Below, piece by piece: positions 35,640 through 37,331 of a DNA stretch of 37,331 nt. The stretch's first letter is position 1, and every line of letters begins with the position of its first letter. The stretch is from an uncultured Pirellulaceae bacterium (lineage in GTDB: Bacteria; Planctomycetota; Planctomycetia; Pirellulales; Pirellulaceae). Below the pieces are notes generated by a model. That model did no database searches. It was not told where the DNA came from and saw only the letters and a program-made list of their open reading frames with translations. The translations under genes and the position numbers were made by a program. The stretch covers positions 1 to 37,331 of the forward strand of contig CAJQPP010000002.1 of the NCBI GenBank assembly GCA_905480235.1, read 5' to 3'.

Positions 35640-36062
35640 TCATTTTGTAATGATAACGGATTGCTTTAGCCCATCGAGGTTAGCCAAAAAAGGCTGGATT
35701 TTCTCCACGGTTTTTGGGCCGATGCCTTCCACTTCCAATAACGATTGCAAAGATGAATACCGCCCCGAATTTTCACGGTGTGCCACAATTCTATGGGCCA
35801 TCTCCGTACCGATCGTCGGCAGCGCTGCTAACTCGATCCAATCCGCCTCATTCACATCAACGAGAAAAGCATAGGAATTTGCCGGTCTTTGATCGATATG
35901 AACCCAGCCACCGCTCCGCCACATGCTCCAAGCCGTGCTAACGGCGACGCATGCCGCGAAGAAGCCAACCATGATTGCCAACGTTATCTGATCTCCGCCG
36001 CGCAAAAAGGTAACGTTATCTTCCGCTCGGCGTTGTGATTCTTGGGGTATGGGCGTCTTCAT
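35640..36062 (-). CDS. ComEA-like helix-hairpin-helix membrane protein
   Basis: The protein has 140 residues: an N-terminal polar part, one transmembrane helix (about 26-48, ITLAIMVGFFAACVAVSTAW) and a ComEA-type double helix-hairpin-helix domain (about 69-130, VDVNEADWIELAALPTIGTEMAHRIVAHRE and SLLEVEGIGPKTVEKIQPFL). ComEA binds double-stranded DNA outside the membrane during transformation; this protein could do so, but no other competence gene is present, and many such proteins have no proven role. The gene is 83 bp upstream of uvrB on the same strand. Confidence 0.9.
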   Translation of the reverse strand: MKTPIPQESQRRAEDNVTFLRGGDQITLAIMVGFFAACVAVSTAWSMWRSGGWVHIDQRPANSYAFLVDVNEADWIELAALPTIGTEMAHRIVAHRENSGRYSSLQSLLEVEGIGPKTVEKIQPFLANLDGLKQSVIITK

Positions 36063-36279
36063 CTAAACGGTCTCCAGCCACTTTCCGAGACCCTTAGCAT
36101 ACCAAATTGCGATCCTCATCAGTACGTTTCAACTATCAAGTACCCGTGTTTCCGGCAAATTCGGAGGAGCCGGGGAAGCCATTTTGTTCTCAGCCTGCTT
36201 CCAGCGAAAACGGTCAAAACAAATGTTAGCGACTTACGTAGAGCAGGGCAGGAGCGAGCCAGTTTGACGGTCTAAGCGG

Positions 36280-37331
36280 CTAAAACTTTCGCAGCGAGCG
36301 GACGACTTGCCCCTGATCCTGATTAATAGACTGGAAATCTGTAAATTTCCACAAGCCATCAATATTGCGGACGTTGAATAAAGCCTCGTAGCGATTAGTG
36401 CGTTGATGGATGTGCCCCCAGTGCTCAACCGTACCTTCCAATTCCCAAACACTTCGATAGGCAAAATCGGGTGCCTGCAAATCGGAATCACCGTTAACCA
36501 CAGGTACCAACCCTCCTTCCAAGATCTCAATCCGGTCAATATTTGAGACGGCTCCTCCCTGCTCCTGGACCTCTAAACTCTTTCGCATGTCGAGATAAAT
36601 TTTCTTCAGCAGCGGTCCATCCGTCGTTCGCGCTAACGCGTCGTAAACATCATCTTCAGTTTTATAATCGAACGAACGAAAGAGATTGGTGTGCAACGTA
36701 TCAAACACCTGGCTGGCTTCCGCAGGATCCATCTCCGCTGTTCCCGAAAATCCGGGTACCGCAGTTTTATTGGGTAACGCAATCACGACCACCGCGCTCA
36801 GCACGGCGATCATCCAGACCTTACTGCGATTGAATTGTCGGCGATAAAGCATCGACATTAGAAAAACTAAAACCCCGATCGCACAGGCGATACTCAACAA
36901 GGGTAATTCAACGGGTCGCTCGACACTGCTTTCGTCAAAAGCAACCTCGACCACATCCGGCAGGGGTGGAATGCCCGGATTAACCCATTCGATCGTGTTG
37001 TTACTGAGGTATTTGGAAAACTGTTTTTTTTCCACGCTGTCGTCAGGTCCGATAAGTACTACGTCCACATCTTTCAACATCTTGCTGAACTTGGTCCACG
37101 TCACGGTGACCTTGTCGGGGATGTTTCGAGTCGGGTAGGACATGATCACGCCGACACGGCCATTGGCCAGAGAGATACGTTTGCGTTCCCGCATTTTCCC
37201 AAAATCACGTACGTCGAGACCACCGAAATCAAATCGATCAAAGCGCGGCTTTACGACCTCCCCATTAATCGTGACGGGATTGCCCTCTGCGAAAAAGGCT
37301 TCGATCGCGGGTCGAGCCAATTCTTGTTCAG
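36280..37331 (-). CDS. membrane protein of unknown function (5' end outside window)
   Basis: The frame is open to the right edge, so the true start lies outside; a TTG at 37320 is internal to the open frame. At least 350 residues are visible. An extracytoplasmic or cytoplasmic alpha/beta part (GRVGVIMSYPTRNIPDKVTVTW; DVVLIGPDDS) precedes two transmembrane helices (roughly 36,905-36,840 LLSIACAIGVLVFLMSML and 36,830-36,775 VWMIAVLSAVVVIAL), and then a soluble C-terminal domain of about 150 residues ending in VVRSLRKF, with WELEGTVEHWGHIHQRTNRYEA reminiscent of an SnoaL-like fold. I do not recognise the family. The gene is the first of the minus-strand block leading to uvrB, 217 bp upstream of the ComEA-like gene. 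Confidence 0.82.
   Translation of the reverse strand, partial: EQELARPAIEAFFAEGNPVTINGEVVKPRFDRFDFGGLDVRDFGKMRERKRISLANGRVGVIMSYPTRNIPDKVTVTWTKFSKMLKDVDVVLIGPDDSVEKKQFSKYLSNNTIEWVNPGIPPLPDVVEVAFDESSVERPVELPLLSIACAIGVLVFLMSMLYRRQFNRSKVWMIAVLSAVVVIALPNKTAVPGFSGTAEMDPAEASQVFDTLHTNLFRSFDYKTEDDVYDALARTTDGPLLKKIYLDMRKSLEVQEQGGAVSNIDRIEILEGGLVPVVNGDSDLQAPDFAYRSVWELEGTVEHWGHIHQRTNRYEALFNVRNIDGLWKFTDFQSINQDQGQVVRSLRKF

Noticed and set aside
1..37331. tRNA genes, insertion sequences, prophage, integrase sites or defence systems
   Set aside because: I looked through all gaps for TTCRA-type loops and terminal inverted repeats and found no credible case; the CPBP domain is part of an exporter, not a stand-alone immunity gene.

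Overview
The window reads as chromosomal DNA of a planctomycete, most likely of the Pirellulaceae type, with a base composition near 50% GC. The signs are a DUF1559 prepilin-like protein ending in an H-x9-DG motif, a NatA/NatB-type ABC exporter whose permease is fused to a CPBP protease, a primary sigma factor with an acidic N-terminus, csrA, a large DUF11-repeat lipoprotein, and frequent TTG and GTG start codons. I found no tRNA, rRNA, CRISPR array, transposase or integrase. Most genes are housekeeping, mixed with lineage-specific envelope proteins.

Layout. 1-3755 (minus): the end of a DUF1559 gene and a serralysin-architecture RTX protein whose zinc-binding motif is destroyed. 4013-6737: a SAM methyltransferase, a protein with a striking 15-residue ladder of cysteines flanked by 17-bp tandem repeats, and a zinc-ribbon membrane protein. 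6738-9414: a one-kilobase leader with several hairpins, the primary sigma factor and its terminator. 9465-12688: a short-form AMP nucleosidase, divergent from a YdbS/YdbT-like pair of bacterial PH-domain membrane proteins. 13000-19152: a DUF11 lipoprotein, an uncertain ORF holding a perfect inverted repeat, a receiver-only response regulator whose start codon lies in a hairpin, an outer-membrane beta-barrel and a double TM2 protein. 19330-24517: an ABC ATPase, its permease-protease partner, the tRNA-modifying methyltransferase MnmD and a membrane protein. 24558-28003: a TlpA-like protein lacking the first active-site cysteine, an NrtR-like Nudix protein, csrA and a small conserved protein. 28021-37331: scpA, then a minus-strand block with a membrane protein cut by the window edge, a ComEA-like protein, uvrB, a YjbQ-family protein, uvrA and a cysteine desulfurase.

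How genes work together. UvrB and UvrA are nucleotide-excision-repair partners in the same block, and the cysteine desulfurase start overlaps the uvrA stop as ATGA. The ABC ATPase and the permease-CPBP fusion should form one exporter. YdbS/YdbT-type PH proteins usually act together in the membrane. Several genes look unlinked and end at their own hairpin terminators (sigma factor, response regulator, beta-barrel, csrA).

The strongest candidates for new biology are the inactivated serralysin-like RTX protein, the periodic cysteine-ladder protein, the structured leader of the sigma factor gene and the start-codon hairpin of the response regulator. None is proven by sequence reading alone.
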